Shown here piece by piece: positions 46,512 to 58,700 of a stretch of 64,000 nucleotides of DNA. A program made the translations under genes and the position numbers. Each line of letters opens with the position of its first letter. Within the stretch, counting starts at the first letter, position 1. Source of the stretch: Gonatopus flavifemur. Taxonomy: Eukaryota; Arthropoda; Insecta; Hymenoptera; Dryinidae. The stretch spans positions 9,176,001 through 9,240,000 of the forward strand of contig JAFFJZ010000007.1 of the NCBI GenBank assembly GCA_018340375.1. The letters are read 5' to 3'. The notes beneath the pieces were generated by a model. That model was not told the origin of the DNA, did not search any database, and was given only the letters and a program-made list of their open reading frames with translations.

Positions 46512-48365
46512 ATCTGCGAAACCCCGATTCATCATAGCACAGTATTATTGTTCAAACAAAAAATCATTACAGTGATTTTATCAGCATGTTAATAAAATAG
46601 AAACCGGATGCATATATTCAACAAACATTGAATGAATATTAGTAGCCATGTGAAAAGCCATGGGTTTATTTTAAATAGTAATAGATTGTTTAAGAAATAT
46701 CTATGTTTTTTATTACTCTGATGAATGAATGTATAATAATACAATTATTTATGAGAGTATTTATAAATACGTAATTCAATGATTCTATCAATATTCAATT
46801 TCTTTCCGAACTGAAGCAAATGTTACGTACAAACGTTGTGATATTATGAGCACGACCCACGCGTAGATTCATGGGTGTGTTATTGAAAAACATATTGGAA
46901 GAAATCTTCTGGTGCGGCATTAGCGGTGTTCTCGCCTCGCGTTTTATCTCTCTTAATCTTAATGACAAAAAATTGAAAATACTGTAATGTTTTCAACACT
47001 TGGAGAAACCAAGTTGCAGACGAGGAATTAGAACAAGGGATAAGTTAAAAGTAAAAACTATTGGTGTATCTTTCGAGATATGGTAATGGTATTGTAAATG
47101 TCAAGTCTCTCTCACTATACCGTACTCGCAGGACTAGCGTAATATTGTTGCTAATACAAAGTGAGGATGAGTTGCGACCAATATTATTTGTGGTATCTTT
47201 TATCGCATCTTCAGGTACAATAGTTAATGGTATGGGGAGGATATATGGAATGAGTACCAAGTATGAACAAGAGGTGTAAGTGCATTTTCCTATATTCCAG
47301 GATAAAGTAGATATTTTGCGAATGAAAGTGTGAGCGCAAATACCGTACAATATATTTCTTACAGCGAATGTAGATTACAATAAAGTTTTTCCAGCTATAC
47401 AATGATCATCGAATAATAAAATCCATTGAAAAACATCATAAATTTCAGGAAAGAAGAATTTTTATTCCTCAGATACTGCAGTATCATAAAATCTTTCATC
47501 ATCTACTCATCAACCTTTTTCAATCATTCATTTTTTCTGTTCCTTTTTTTCCTCTTCAAGAAACAGTCGCGGAATTCAATAAGGTAAATAAGTACCGAAG
47601 GAAATATAATTAACCCATCCAAGGTTATTCAATATGTAAAAACTTGTGATTGTACACATACTATTGTACATCCAATTTGAGTTTCGAAAATCATTCATAT
47701 TTCTCGTCCAGAGGTTGTATTATAGTATGGTTAAACGTTATGCAAAGTGGAATGATCTTCCAGCTGTAGCTTTTCCGGTGATAAATATATTTTATAAATG
47801 ATATAACGGTAGTGACATACCAGATTCTCTTTATTGTACGCATCCAGCGCATTCAAATGAATGTAATGCAAAGTTCACTTTGGTGCATCTTGAGAAATTG
47901 AGTAATCACGTTTGATGGAACGGGTTGGCGAACTCCATTCCAACGGGAAGCGGAAGAATGGGCGCGTTCAATGGACTGCTCGTGGTTTGTAGATTGGTCA
48001 AGGACGATGCGCACACTTGGAGGAAATATGTTATACAAATGAATGTGATTGTAACCATATGTTTTCCTACTTCACCTCCTTGGATAACATATCCTATCGT
48101 TTGCCTCGTGGATTTAGAATTAATACACTTCGAATCGTTGAGAATTTTATCGTTGGGAGAGGATTGAATTATATTAGTTTATTAATGAATATCGATAACT
48201 CATCATTTTATATGAATGGGAAAAATGGTATTGGTACTGTACAGTAATGGTGTTGTACCTTATGGAATGTGGAAGGATTGTACATTCATTACCACAAGCA
48301 GTGATGAATCAAACTAAAAATAAACCATGTGATATGAAATTGTGAAGAAGAAAGCCCTGGTGAAA
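46512..48365. other. No recognised gene
   Basis: AT-rich sequence with a slightly GC-richer stretch at 47900-48010 that has short ORFs on both strands and no recognised motif. Confidence 0.4.
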
Positions 48366-48366
48366 G

Positions 48367-48695
48367 AGACCCCTTTAATTCTATTAGAAAAAAAAAACAA
48401 TAGGAATTAAGGTGTGCTTTGTTAGTTCTACTTTATTTGATATTTTTGTAGTTCAAAATAATTGAGATTCAATAGGGAAATATGTAGAAGATCATTGAAT
48501 CCCATTATCTATTCATTACTCAATCTTTCGAACAAAAATCAACCATAAACAAATTTAAAGGTCAATGCATGTCAATCTCGTTACATTCAAACTCAAATAA
48601 CTTCTTCATTACTATATTTTCAAGAGCGTTGTACTTTGAATCAATTCAATGGCCACTTGGAATCTTGGAGACCTGACAAAAGCACACCTTATTCT
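48367..48695 (+). repeat. Dispersed repeat, copy B (AGACCCCTT family)
   Basis: Colinear with 30451-30800. Possible inverted ends AAGGTGTGCTTTG (near 48412) and CAAAAGCACACCTT (near 48678-48691). The next mariner begins only a few bases downstream. Confidence 0.65.
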
Positions 48696-48701
48696 TTATT
48701 A

Positions 48702-49947
48702 TTGGGTATGGGAATAAGTTTCCGCCCTTTTTCAAGCAAAGTTGATTTTTATTCAAACAATGGATTATTACATTATGTTATTCAAAGTATGCACCATTGG
48801 AAGCGACCTCTTTTGTCCATCTTTCAGGCAGCATATGGATTCCTCGGGGAAAAAAGCAGGTTCTTTTGACTCGATTCATTCATTGAGTCATTTTTCGGCA
48901 CTTTCGTAAGAAGTAAACCGCTCTCCAGTGAGGGCTGATTGCATAGATCGAAATAGATGATAATCCGAAGGTGCAATGTCTGGGGAATAGGGCGAGTGGG
49001 GCAAGATTTCCCAATTCACTCCTTCCAAATATTCTTTAACAGGTTGAGCAACATGTGGCCTAGCATTATCATGCAGCAAGATAAGTTTATCATGTCTACC
49101 GTCCCATTCCGGCCGTTTTTCTTTTAGAGCTCGATTCAAACGTATGAGCTGTAGTCTGAAACGATCGTTAGTGATCGTTTCTGACGGTTTGAGAAATTTT
49201 TAATAAATGAGACCTTTCTGATCCCACCAGATGCACAACATAATCTTTGAAGCGTAGATATTTGTTTTCGATGTCGATGGACATGGTACACCTGGCAGCC
49301 CCCAACTCTTTCGACATTTAGGATTATCGTAATAGATCCATTTTTCATCGCCAGTGACAATACGATGCAGGAAACACTTTCTTTTCTGCCGTTCTCGCAC
49401 GTTACCAAACGTCTCTCGATATCCTTAGTTGATGCAGCGACCAATTACCTGCTTTTTGGACCATTTCCATCTTGTGCAAGCGTTCACCGACGGTTGACCT
49501 GTCAACACCCAACTCTTCAGATAACTCATCTAGGGTTCGACATGCATCTTCATTCAATAATTGTTCCAGTTCTACATCTTCAAATTTTTTCGGTGCTCCT
49601 CTGCGTTCTTTATCACTCACGTCAAAATCGCCACTTTGGAATCGTCGAAACCACTCTTCACAAGTTGTATTAGACGGAGCGTGATCACTGTAAATATTGC
49701 ACAGTACACGATACGTTTCAGCGGCACTTTTCTTCGAAAACTTCCCGCAAATGCTGTTTTGTCGGGACAAACGTTGTCATTTTTTACGCCAGAAAAAATG
49801 ATGTTTACGCTTGTAACAAATGTCAACTACCGCAATCGACACCTTACATGTACACTTCCAAATCACAAGTATAGTACTTGAGTGAACTCAAAAATAGTAT
49901 CAGCAGCAACACTTTTTCCAAGAGGGCGGAAACTTACCCATACCCAA
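48702..49947 (-). mobile_element. Mariner transposon, 1246 bp
   Basis: The left TIR TTGGGTATGGGAATAAGTTT and inverted right TIR TTGGGTATGGGTAAGTTTCC differ by one base insertion; both continue into CCGCCC. TA flanks both ends (48700-48701, 49948-49949). Confidence 0.94.
48778..49780 (-). pseudogene. Mariner transposase with several frameshifts
   Basis: The start is at ATG 49780 (MTTFVPTKQHLREV), with a small deletion just before KKSAAETYRV that shifts the frame. The helix-turn-helix block CEEWFRRFQSGDFDV and LDELSEELGVDRSTV follow, then breaks before VTGDEKWIYYDNPKCRKSW (first catalytic Asp). Another shift lies near the ELLKPSETIT region. The last segment reads in one frame with [12 protein letters not shown] (second Asp) and DIAPSDYHLF (third Asp, 34 residues on). 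The end is ASNGAYFE with TAA at 48780-48778. It is inactive but about full length. The MTTFVPTK start points to a Mos1-like branch. Confidence 0.92.
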
Positions 49948-50052
49948 TACTTAATTTCAACTAATAGAATTTGAGGGGTTTTTATCAGTAAACATTAGTA
50001 GTAACGTTTTATGATTTTTGAAATTCAGGTAATACTGTGGTGTCTTAATATA

Positions 50053-50500
50053 TTAGGTGTACAACATTGCTTCCGCCGTTTTTTTCCAAAATTTGAGGCT
50101 TTATTCTCAAAAAGTGAATACATACTTATGATTCAAAGTACTGACCATCGCTAGCCACTATTTTTTCCCGTCTTTTTCGAATCCCATCTCGGAAAAACGA
50201 TGTATCTTTTGAGGCGATCCACGAATCGATCCATTCTTCAACTTCTTCATAAGAATGAAAATGCTGATCACTCAGGCCGTGTGCCATCGATCGAAATAAA
50301 TGGTACTCGGAAGGAGCAATGTCTGAAAAATACGGCGAATGGGGTGAAACTTCCCATTTTAGTGTTTCCAAATATGTCTTGACTGGTTGTTAACATATGT
50401 TCAACTTCAGTGTGTGACATTCATTACCTAACCTATTTCGACCGCCATCTACCGACGCAACCATGTATTGTAAACGGCGGAAACAGAGTTGTACCCCTAA
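50053..50500 (-). mobile_element. Internally deleted mariner, 448 bp, TSD TA
   Basis: The left TIR TTAGGTGTACAACATTGCTT and inverted right TIR TTAGGGGTACAACTCTGTTT both run into CCGCCGTTT. TA flanks both ends (50051-50052, 50501-50502). Same family as the mariners at 19022 and 40242, but only the C-terminal third of the transposase and the 5' non-coding part remain. A typical non-autonomous deletion derivative. Confidence 0.94.
50126..50390 (-). pseudogene. C-terminal fragment of mariner transposase
   Basis: Encodes ETLKWEVSPHSPY, DIAPSEYHLF, MAHGLSDQHFHSYEEVEEW and VASDGQYFES. The third catalytic Asp is replaced by Glu (SEY for SDY), and everything N-terminal of it is deleted. A short deletion removes the LPERW segment. 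Non-functional. Confidence 0.9.
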
Positions 50501-51301
50501 TATGTAGGCTCCTTTGGTTTCGATGCTGCAATACAGTGGAGATGAATAGATACAAATGTGATATTGACGCATCAAAGACTTGAGAAATCACGAAAATGAA
50601 GTACGTTGAATAGATTGAGATCAATCTCATCTAAACGACATAACATAGGGGAGAGTGGGGAGACTTGCACCATGGGGTGATATGCACCACAGCAGATATC
50701 TCTTAATTTTCCAAAATTTCTGAACTGTTCTTGCACGTGGCGTTTGCTGAATGGATGACCTAACTCCACACGAGTTCACAGGAATGTGGAATGAATCTCT
50801 GTTTTTTTATTGATATCAAAAGGTTTGGCACTCTCAAAATCGTTTGATTTGTGTCTCCTTAGTTTTTCAGAAAAAGTTTCCCATGATCTGTAAGTGATCC
50901 CAAACACCACGAAACCAATCTCAATCGAAAGTACAATCGTTGCACAATATTTTCATGATCCACTTTTTGACTGAAAATATCTGGAATTTTTTTGCGAGCA
51001 TCAGTAGTCTGTTGATGCCGTGAGGGGTGCAATGCACCACAAATTGCGGCGATACTTGCACCACTTCCGATGTTTCATTTTTTTTATAGAAACAGGTATT
51101 CAGAATGATCCGTACACTCGGATGTTTGAATCTGAATGTTCTTCCGAAGAACAGAAGAGAGAAGGAGAGGAAGGAGAGAGAGAGAGAAAGATTCTTTTGT
51201 TTGATGAAATACTCTGTGGAACTCTTTGCTATTTCCATGAATGATCTCACTTCATATAAGTCAGGGGGGATAAACTCAATGAGAGAATTTTCATAATGAA
51301 C

Positions 51302-51449
51302 TTCAGCGCCGCCAAGGGGAAGGCTACTGGAACTAACCTCACATGGATACATTTACACAAATGCTCAACAAATCATAAAAGTTTGTGACACAGTATCAGT
51401 GCCTTCATGTGAGATTAGTTCAAGTACCCTTCCTCTTGGCGGCGCTGAA
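51302..51449. repeat. 148-bp palindrome with TTCAGCGCCGCCAAG arms
   Basis: The arms TTCAGCGCCGCCAAGGGGAA and inverted TTCAGCGCCGCCAAGAGGAA continue into matching CTTG/ACTAATCTCACATG stretches. It may be a nested element or internal structure of its host; no target duplication was assigned. Confidence 0.7.
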
Positions 51450-51710
51450 ATCAGTCTCAAGAACGTTCAATTGAGTTTATGCCTCCTGATATGAGTTGGT
51501 AGGAGTGACAAATTTCACTTGTTTCCTCCGTTCATAGCAAACACTCTTGTGCAATTAGTTTTCAATAAAAGGTTGTTGCTAGTATCAAACTCTAAACTGC
51601 ATAAAGTCCATCTTGATCGTAAGTTCAGCTATCCACTTGTATATCTGATTATTCATTTCAAATAAATACTGATAAATAGATTTGAAAATAGTGGTTATTA
51701 TTCCAATTAG

Positions 51711-52144
51711 CCCTGCTAAATTATCCCCATAAAGAACGATACAAAACGATAAATTTTTTCTATAGTTTTCAATGAGGTTTCTGAATACGGAATTCACGAA
51801 GTTATATCGTTATCAAACGATAGAACTCTATCGTTCCTTACCGTTTTCTATAAAAATTTGACAGATTGTATAGGGTTTTATCGTGAAATTCGTATTGGAA
51901 AAGTACTACTTATTCTAGAACACATAACTATTTTTTTCCAAATAACTGATACTTCTCCTATACGAATTTCACGATAAAACCCTATACAATCTGTTAAATT
52001 TTTATAGAAAACGATAAAGAACGATAGAGTTCTATCTTTTGATAACGATATAACTTCGTAAATTCCGTACTCAGAAACCTCATTGAAAACTATAGAAAAC
52101 ATTTATCGTTTTGTATCGGTCCTTATTGGGAAAATTTAGCAGGG
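51711..52144. mobile_element. 434-bp foldback element (CCCTGCTAAATT); TSD AG
   Basis: CCCTGCTAAATT at 51711 and its inverted copy at 52144 bound arms that match over about 190 bp each (AACGATAGAGTTCTATC, TATAGGGTTTTATCGTG). AG flanks both sides (51709-51710, 52145-52146). Confidence 0.88.
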
Positions 52145-52160
52145 AGAGGATCAATTACTC

Positions 52161-52162
<2 letters not shown>

Positions 52163-52197
<35 letters not shown>
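52163..52197. repeat. (GA)n microsatellite
   Basis: GA dinucleotide run inside the GGGGAGAG element. Confidence 0.93.
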
Positions 52198-52199
<2 letters not shown>

Positions 52200-52465
52200 A
52201 AGAGCTAATTCGCAGGGTGGTGCAAATATCCCCACAGGGTGGTGCAAGTCTCCCGCCATGTGGGGAGAGTTGCACCAAACGCAATGTTTTTGAAGAACAC
52301 TTATATCATTGATAGGATGTTAGATTCGACCTTGCTATCATTTGCAACTTAGAAAGGAATGTTTGCTCTGTCAAAATCCCATAAATAATATATCGAATGA
52401 AGTTAACCACGAAAGTTATGACAATGTAAAAAAAAAAGTGGTGCAAGTGTCCCCACTCTCCCCTA

Positions 52466-53596
52466 CACGGAAAAAAAAGAAGAGTTGCAGCAACTACTTA
52501 AATAGTCGACTTCCGACCATCCATTTAAGTAGGAGTTGCAGCTACTTAGTAGTCAGTATAAGTAACACGTTAGCTGTCTCAACTAATCCAAAATACCTCA
52601 GGTATTTACGTTAGTTAGTGCAACTATCCAGTGACTTGTCCTGACTACTAACAAGAGAACATTCCCCACTGTCCGCCTCCGATTTTGCTGCCATTTGGAT
52701 ATGTTGTAGTTTGGCGAAAAATAAGAGATACGGATATTTTATATCGGCTGATAAACGGATTGAAGGGGTGAAAACGACCCTCAAAAGTCACCCTCAAAAA
52801 CAGTTTATCAACAATATCTTCAATTGTAATGCATATTTTTCAATGAAACAAAATGAAAACGATTCTTTACAGAAAAAGCAACAAAATCGCATAGGTTCAA
52901 TTCATAGCGGTTGCTACCCTTAAAATTTATAGGCTTGAAACTGTATTTTTTAAGCGTATTTTTCATGTAAAAATTCAGAAAATGGTCATAAGATTGTTAA
53001 AAAATTTTTTTCCGGTAGAGAATGACGAGTAAAAGTTGATATATGTTGGTGTTTTTGCATAATCTGTGATTCCGGGGGTAAACTACCCCTAAATCCCATC
53101 AGGACAGTAAAAACAACCCTCGATCACCGAATAAGCTAATCTTCACATATTCTAGATCTCATCCTGGGAAATAAGACACCGATTTTGTCACTCTGCAAAA
53201 CAAAGGATGTAGAGGGTGAAAACGACCATCAAAATTCACCCCCAAAAACAGTTTATTAGCAATATCTTCAGTTGTAATGCGTATTTTCCAATGAAACAAA
53301 TTGGAAACAATTCTTTACTGAAAAAGCAACAAAATCGCATAGGTTCAATTCATAGCGGTTGCTACCCTTAAAATTTATAGGCTCAGAACTGTATTTTTTA
53401 AGCGTATTTTTCATGTAAAAATCCAGAAAATGGTCATAAGAATATTATAAAATGTTTTCCTGGTGAAGAATAATGAGTAAAAGTTGACATATCTTGGTGT
53501 TTTTGCATAATTGTAAGTAGTTGCAGCAATTACTTTAGTGGATGGTCGAAAATCGACTATTCAAGTAGTTGCTGCGACTATTTCTTTTTTTCCGTG
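52466..53596. mobile_element. CACGG foldback element (AGTTGCAGCA family), split; TSD TA
   Basis: Ends CACGGAAAAAAAAG and TTTTTTTCCGTG with TA on both sides (52464-52465, 53597-53598). Without the 863-bp insertion and its TA it is exactly 266 bp, the same as the copy at 9146. It landed on the TA bordering the GGGGAGAG element. Confidence 0.88.
52651..53513. mobile_element. 863-bp insertion with two 448-bp-spaced internal repeats; TSD TA
   Basis: It interrupts the CACGG element between ACTACTA and TAAGTAG, with TA duplicated (52649-52650, 53514-53515). It has no evident terminal inverted repeat. A segment of about 300 bp (anchor TGAAAACGACC at 52769 and 53217) occurs twice; the shared block includes GCATAGGTTCAATTCATAGC. 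The family is unknown. Confidence 0.7.
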
Positions 53597-53599
53597 TAT

Positions 53600-54255
53600 A
53601 TATACCAGTTAGATTTACTGCGAAGATATGTAACGTTGCAACATGGCAAATCACTTACCGATTCTGATTGAAATATAACGATAGCGATTTTTGTATTCAA
53701 TGTTATGAATCCAACAAGTTTTTTTATTTTCGATAGAATGATGCATAGAATACCATAATGCTTATTCGTGAACATTTGCACAGTCCACATTTATGTAGCT
53801 TGAGAATGTCCGCAAAGGTACCGGTAATGTTACAGCAACTCGATTGAAGATTATCATCAAATTTACCCAACATTCCATAAGGATCTGACAAGGTTCACTT
53901 TTCACATAACAGTATCAGTCAATTGTCGGCCCATTCGTTGAATCTTTCCAGAGCGAGGCTTTTTTCGAGATCAACCTAATAAGATATTCACTCATTCCAC
54001 AGTGAAATCCGCTACAATAGACTATGCGCTACTGAACTCTCATCTTGCTACAACACAAAGTGGAGTATTTGCATGCCATAGCTGTCCTCGTTAAATAAAC
54101 CGATGAAATCCATTGAAATTGATACATTTTCAACGATTGGACACTTTTTTCCACAACAACGATGGATTCACCGATGACGAATTTCAGATTCCAAATAAAA
54201 TGGGTCATGGTCAGTTGAATAATGTGATAATGCTGTAGCAGATGCCCGAAGGGCT
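53600..54255. other. No recognised gene
   Basis: Non-coding; short ORFs only. Confidence 0.4.
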
Positions 54256-54535
54256 CTCTGCTCAAAATTGCAGTTTCTTTCCTGTAAAGTAACGTTGAAA
54301 ACTGACCAACTTTCTAAGAGTTTCTATCTGATATTCCAAACCTGTACATCCAATTTCAAGGGGGGAAAATTTTTTCAGCGCAATCAATCTGGAATTGAAA
54401 TTATGTTGGAAAGATTCTTTCAAGCATTTTCCTCCGTATTATATTGCATGCGCAGGTTTGGAATATCAGTCAGGAATAGAATTTTCAAAAGTTCGTCAGT
54501 TTTAAACCGTATATAGATGCCAGAAAAATGTTTTG
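54256..54535. repeat. Diverged inverted-repeat element
   Basis: CTGATATTCCAAACCTG (about 54328-54344) is matched by its complement near 54452-54468, and the outer arms also pair (AAAACTGACCAACTTTCTAA with AAAACTGACGAACTTTTGAA). The left border CTCTGCTCAAAATTGC resembles the termini of the element at 46145-46509, suggesting a related older copy. The right end is unclear. Confidence 0.55.
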
Positions 54536-55393
54536 AATGGAATCAGGGTCACACAGTTTATTCAACTTCAAATTCTATCGCGGAAAAACTCAACTCGAAT
54601 CATTAATTTAAACTGACAAGTACCTAGCATTCGATATTTGTTTCTTCTTCCATTTGATCCAGACATAAAATGAATAAGTGTAATTCTCCATCCATTAAAT
54701 CACTACTCGAGCTTTATATCTTCATTTCTTGTTATTCAACTGCGTTCGACACCTACGCGCCAAAGTATAACGAGTGCAACGTTGAGAAAGAATCAAATAG
54801 CGGAAATCGTAAATTCACGACGTTTCGAAATATTAAAATGAGGGTTGTATAGACCAATTATTCTGAGATTTGAAGATTTAACGATTCAATGTATGTTACT
54901 TTTACGATGAAAAAGAATGAAAATTAATTAAAATTCATACGCGAATTAGACCCGTTTGGGTTTTTGAAGAAAGGAAGATCCTTTGAATAATTTACTTTCA
55001 CAACCATGCAATAATAAAAAATGAATTGTGTTTATAGATTTCCCTCTCGACCATCGAAACCCAAATAGATCTAATCAGTTACGAATGATGCATCGCAAAT
55101 CAAAAATGAGAAATGAGCCGAAGGAACGCTCGCGCACGCCAAACATCGACGAATAATTCACAAGGCGTTCAATCAATAACAAACATTCTCACTCGCGTCT
55201 CTCGGATTGATTGAGCTTCTAAATCGTTGAAACATGAACGAAGGAACCCCGAGATACCTATCGCGACCTGTCATCAATCTATGATGTTTCACGACAATCA
55301 ACAGCATTGCAAATGAGAGAAAAAGGGAGACGAAACGAAAAAAAATCGAAATAAAAAAGCAGCCCACCACGCACACGAGCTTATGCACCTTAC
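54536..55393. other. No recognised gene
   Basis: AT-rich non-coding sequence. It would be intronic if the candidate exon at 55394-55561 is real. Confidence 0.35.
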
Positions 55394-55561
55394 GTGTAAT
55401 ATATTACCGTTCGGCGGCAGTAATAAATTACTGTTATAATCAACACTTGAACCCAATACAGTATACTCGTCTCGAATTCTCTTGGTTTCAGGTAACGAGA
55501 CGTCAAAATTTTCCCAAGCGAAATGCGGCCAATCGCGTCTCGATCGTGCGCGCAGCCTCAT
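55394..55561 (-). CDS. Candidate first coding exon, unknown product
   Basis: On the minus strand an ATG at 55561 opens 56 codons (MRLRARSRRDWPHFAWENFD...) that run in phase 0 to a GTAAGG donor at 55393-55388. The first half is Arg-rich. Third-position GC is above background. Upstream on the minus strand lies a GAA/TTC microsatellite that would fall in the 5' untranslated region. No family is recognised and no second exon was found. Confidence 0.27.
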
Positions 55562-55615
55562 GAATATTCAACTCGGCAGCTCGAATCCCTTGGAAAGGTG
55601 GAAGCAGAATATTAC

Positions 55616-55664
55616 GAAGAAGAAGAAGAAGAAGAAGAAGAAGAAGAAGAAGAAGAAGAAGAAG
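55616..55664. repeat. (GAA)n microsatellite
   Basis: About 16 GAA units in tandem, followed by imperfect GAA/AAG units to about 55700. It creates spurious Lys, Ser or Leu ORFs. Confidence 0.95.
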
Positions 55665-55704
55665 CAGAAGAAAGAGAAGAGCAAGAATAAGAATAAGAAG
55701 ACGG

Positions 55705-58700
55705 AGCAGAGACGCTATAATACCTCGAATAAATATATTCATCCGTAGAAGGTGCCTCAGTGCAGATAGTCGATATCTTTGAATGCAACGAACGTTGTAT
55801 GCGCAGAGATACGTCCACGCTAATATATTTATCCTGCCCGCACTTAATGCAACCGCTAATGTAGTTGCAGTTCAGATCGTGCCCGATCGCCTGCAGGAGC
55901 GAACGAGTCGTGAAAAAATAAGTATATAGATATATATCCAGTTGTCCTAGAATCCTCTCTCCGTAGAGTAGATATAAATACGGGATATGAAAGAGGAATA
56001 TGTGCCAAAGAAAATGTCGCGTGTGGCGGGACGTATCTATAATTCAGAATCTACTGGAATAGACCTGGCTCGGGGAGACCCGGAATCGGGCTGCTTCGCT
56101 AACTTTGATCGATGTAATCCCATTCTGTGAATTTATCCTGAGATCTGATTGATGTTATTAGATGATTACATGGAAGAACACGCTTCTGGGCTATAACGGC
56201 ATTACGAGAGATAAATGGTTATTAAATTGTATGAATGATGAAGGGACTCTCTCCCTGTGTGTTCGAGTATTTTACAAATCTGATAATCAACAATCGATGC
56301 TGCAGCGTCGTCGTTTGTAGTTATTCATCATCGTTTGGCTTATGGTAGCGCGAACGTAGGACCGAAACATTGAATATTATATAACCACAGTTCCATAATA
56401 ATATATACAACTGGTTTTCAGAGTGGGAGATATACGTGGTCTGGAGATTGCTATTTGAATATGACTTACGGTCGTTTGCCAGGGTATTGAATCGAATTAT
56501 TTTCCGCACAGGTTACTGAATCAAAAATTAGAAATTGCCAAGTATTTTTCTTATCTGCTTTGAATTTTAATTAGAGAAAGGTGACTTAATCTTTAAATTA
56601 CACTCTTTATCGTTAGAATTTTGTCAAAACTTCATAGGTCACACAAATTTCATCTCGAAAACGTGCTGGGAAAGTGTCGTCGGAAAGAGACTATACGACA
56701 AAAAACGATGAATGCGGTATATGGATTCAAATTCTGATATCAATGCACAGCCTTTTGAATATCATCTTTATTATTAATTTTCATTCAATTTATTCAGATT
56801 TAGGAATCAAATTCGGTGAAAAATTGTAATTGTGATGAATTTATGAGATTCATAAGTTTTATAACGAATATAATAATTGTTTAATTAATGTACTGCATAC
56901 ACCTGTACATAAATAATCAAATTCATTCCGACTTCCGTTTATTTGCTAATAAAATCAAATTGAATTAATTTGCCATATATCTAATGTTACACCTGGTACC
57001 TAAACATACACGAATTTATAATTTTCAAGACTATTACAGGGGACATTTTAAAAAGACAATAATGAAATATATACTCGTTCTCTCTTAAATTCACGAACTA
57101 CGAATAGACGATTCCTCATTTACATTTATGAACGATGCGTTTTTTTTATAAATCGACATTTGCAAAGATTATCATCATCCTCTTCCTTTCTCATAATGCC
57201 ACATCTCGTATTTAATCCTCGACATCAAGCTTATACTTCAACTTAAGATTCCCTCTACCTTTTCAAGGATGCTCGTTGTACACCTAAGACCATTAGATAA
57301 TATTTCATCTAGTACTATATGAAAAGTGCATTGCCCGAACGATCAAAGTTGTAATTTGCAAATGTTGCAGGAAGGATTTTTCTCTTTGATCTCAAGTTTC
57401 ATGTAAATGAGGAGGATAAGAGAGTGCTATGAATTGTGAAATGTTATTATGAATGTTGCAAGAGGGGTAGAATCTATCAGTTGTTGGTAAATATTTTTAT
57501 ATACTGTGTGAACTTTACAATATTTTGTCATTTTCCACGAAAATGATGATTGTTTTTATCAATTATGTATAGATATTCCAATTTTGAGATGAATTCAGAC
57601 TTTTTTTTCCTATGGTAGAAACCTTGCCTCCCTAAATCACAGTGGTTCATACTGTTATGAATGAGTAACACTTCGAGAATTGATTGAAGTTCAACAATAG
57701 ATGACTGAGTTTGCATTCGAAAGCTTGTAGATTAAATCCTTGCCGAAGGATTTTATTCTCCATTTTGAAGTATTTTGTTAGAAGAATTTATATATCAATT
57801 GTTAACATGTTGATAGTATTTCTCGAATGATTTAAAACAATAAAAATAATCTATTTCAGATTGCTAAACATCCTCAAGAGAAAACAATATTTCATGTTAA
57901 CAAGCATCAGGATAATCGGAACAAAGTCATGGTATTCTTTCTAGGCATAAAGATGCTACAATTTCTCGCAGTCGTTTTTGCATAGTTCAAGGACTAATGA
58001 AATAAGGTGAATTATAAATTTATTGATGGAATACTTTATTCTTTACACTGAATCATAAGAAAGTTATATTAGTTTGATTCAAAATTTTAAATTGCAAATT
58101 TAGAGAATTTCATAGAAAATAAGATTTAATTAAAGATAAAAAATCTTCGTTAACTTCAAAGGTTTATAGTTTTATTGACTTGGAATCTTGGAAAATTAAT
58201 ATCATTCAGAAGTTTAATAAGTCGGAAGTGATTAACTTGAACAGATAACTAAGGAAATAATAAATATCAATATTACAAAAGTTGTAGGTATTAGGTGAAT
58301 CATTATTGCTGGGAATTGTTTTTTAATTCAAATCTATAAATCATGGGAGTAGAATATGTGAATGGAGATAAATTATCATCAATGATAGCTACATTGAAGT
58401 TATTAAAGCGAACTGTTAGAAATCGTTGAACTACCAATTCTCATTTACTTTGTTCAAAAACCTGTAAAGAGAGTAACCCACTCGATGATAGATTTGGAAA
58501 GATGAAAATAATAAATCTTTTTGTTGAATTGTATGAATCTGTATGATCCAAGTGATCCCATTTATGTGATCAATTGATACTTTGAGAACAAAATTTCTGG
58601 TAATGATAAAATATTCAACTGAATATTTACAAAGAAATATTTATTTAAGTGCAAGAAACGTCTACTTAAGCGATTCAATATTCATTCAATCAACTAAATA

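Larger units (their letters stand above)
50648..52463. mobile_element. GGGGAGAGTGGGG element with GGTGCA words; TSD TA
   Basis: Ends GGGGAGAGTGGGGAGACTTG and inverted GGGGAGAGTGGGGACACTTG both continue to CACCA. TA flanks both sides (50646-50647, 52464-52465). The interior repeats GGTGCA/TGCACC words (for example GGGGTGCAATGCACC) and TGGGGAGA blocks. It contains two palindromes (51302-51449, 51711-52144) and a GA microsatellite. No transposase was recognised. Confidence 0.85.

Noticed and set aside
50921..51352. 143-codon minus-strand ORF
   Set aside because: Lies within the GGGGAGAG element and crosses its internal palindrome and repeats; no protein motif.
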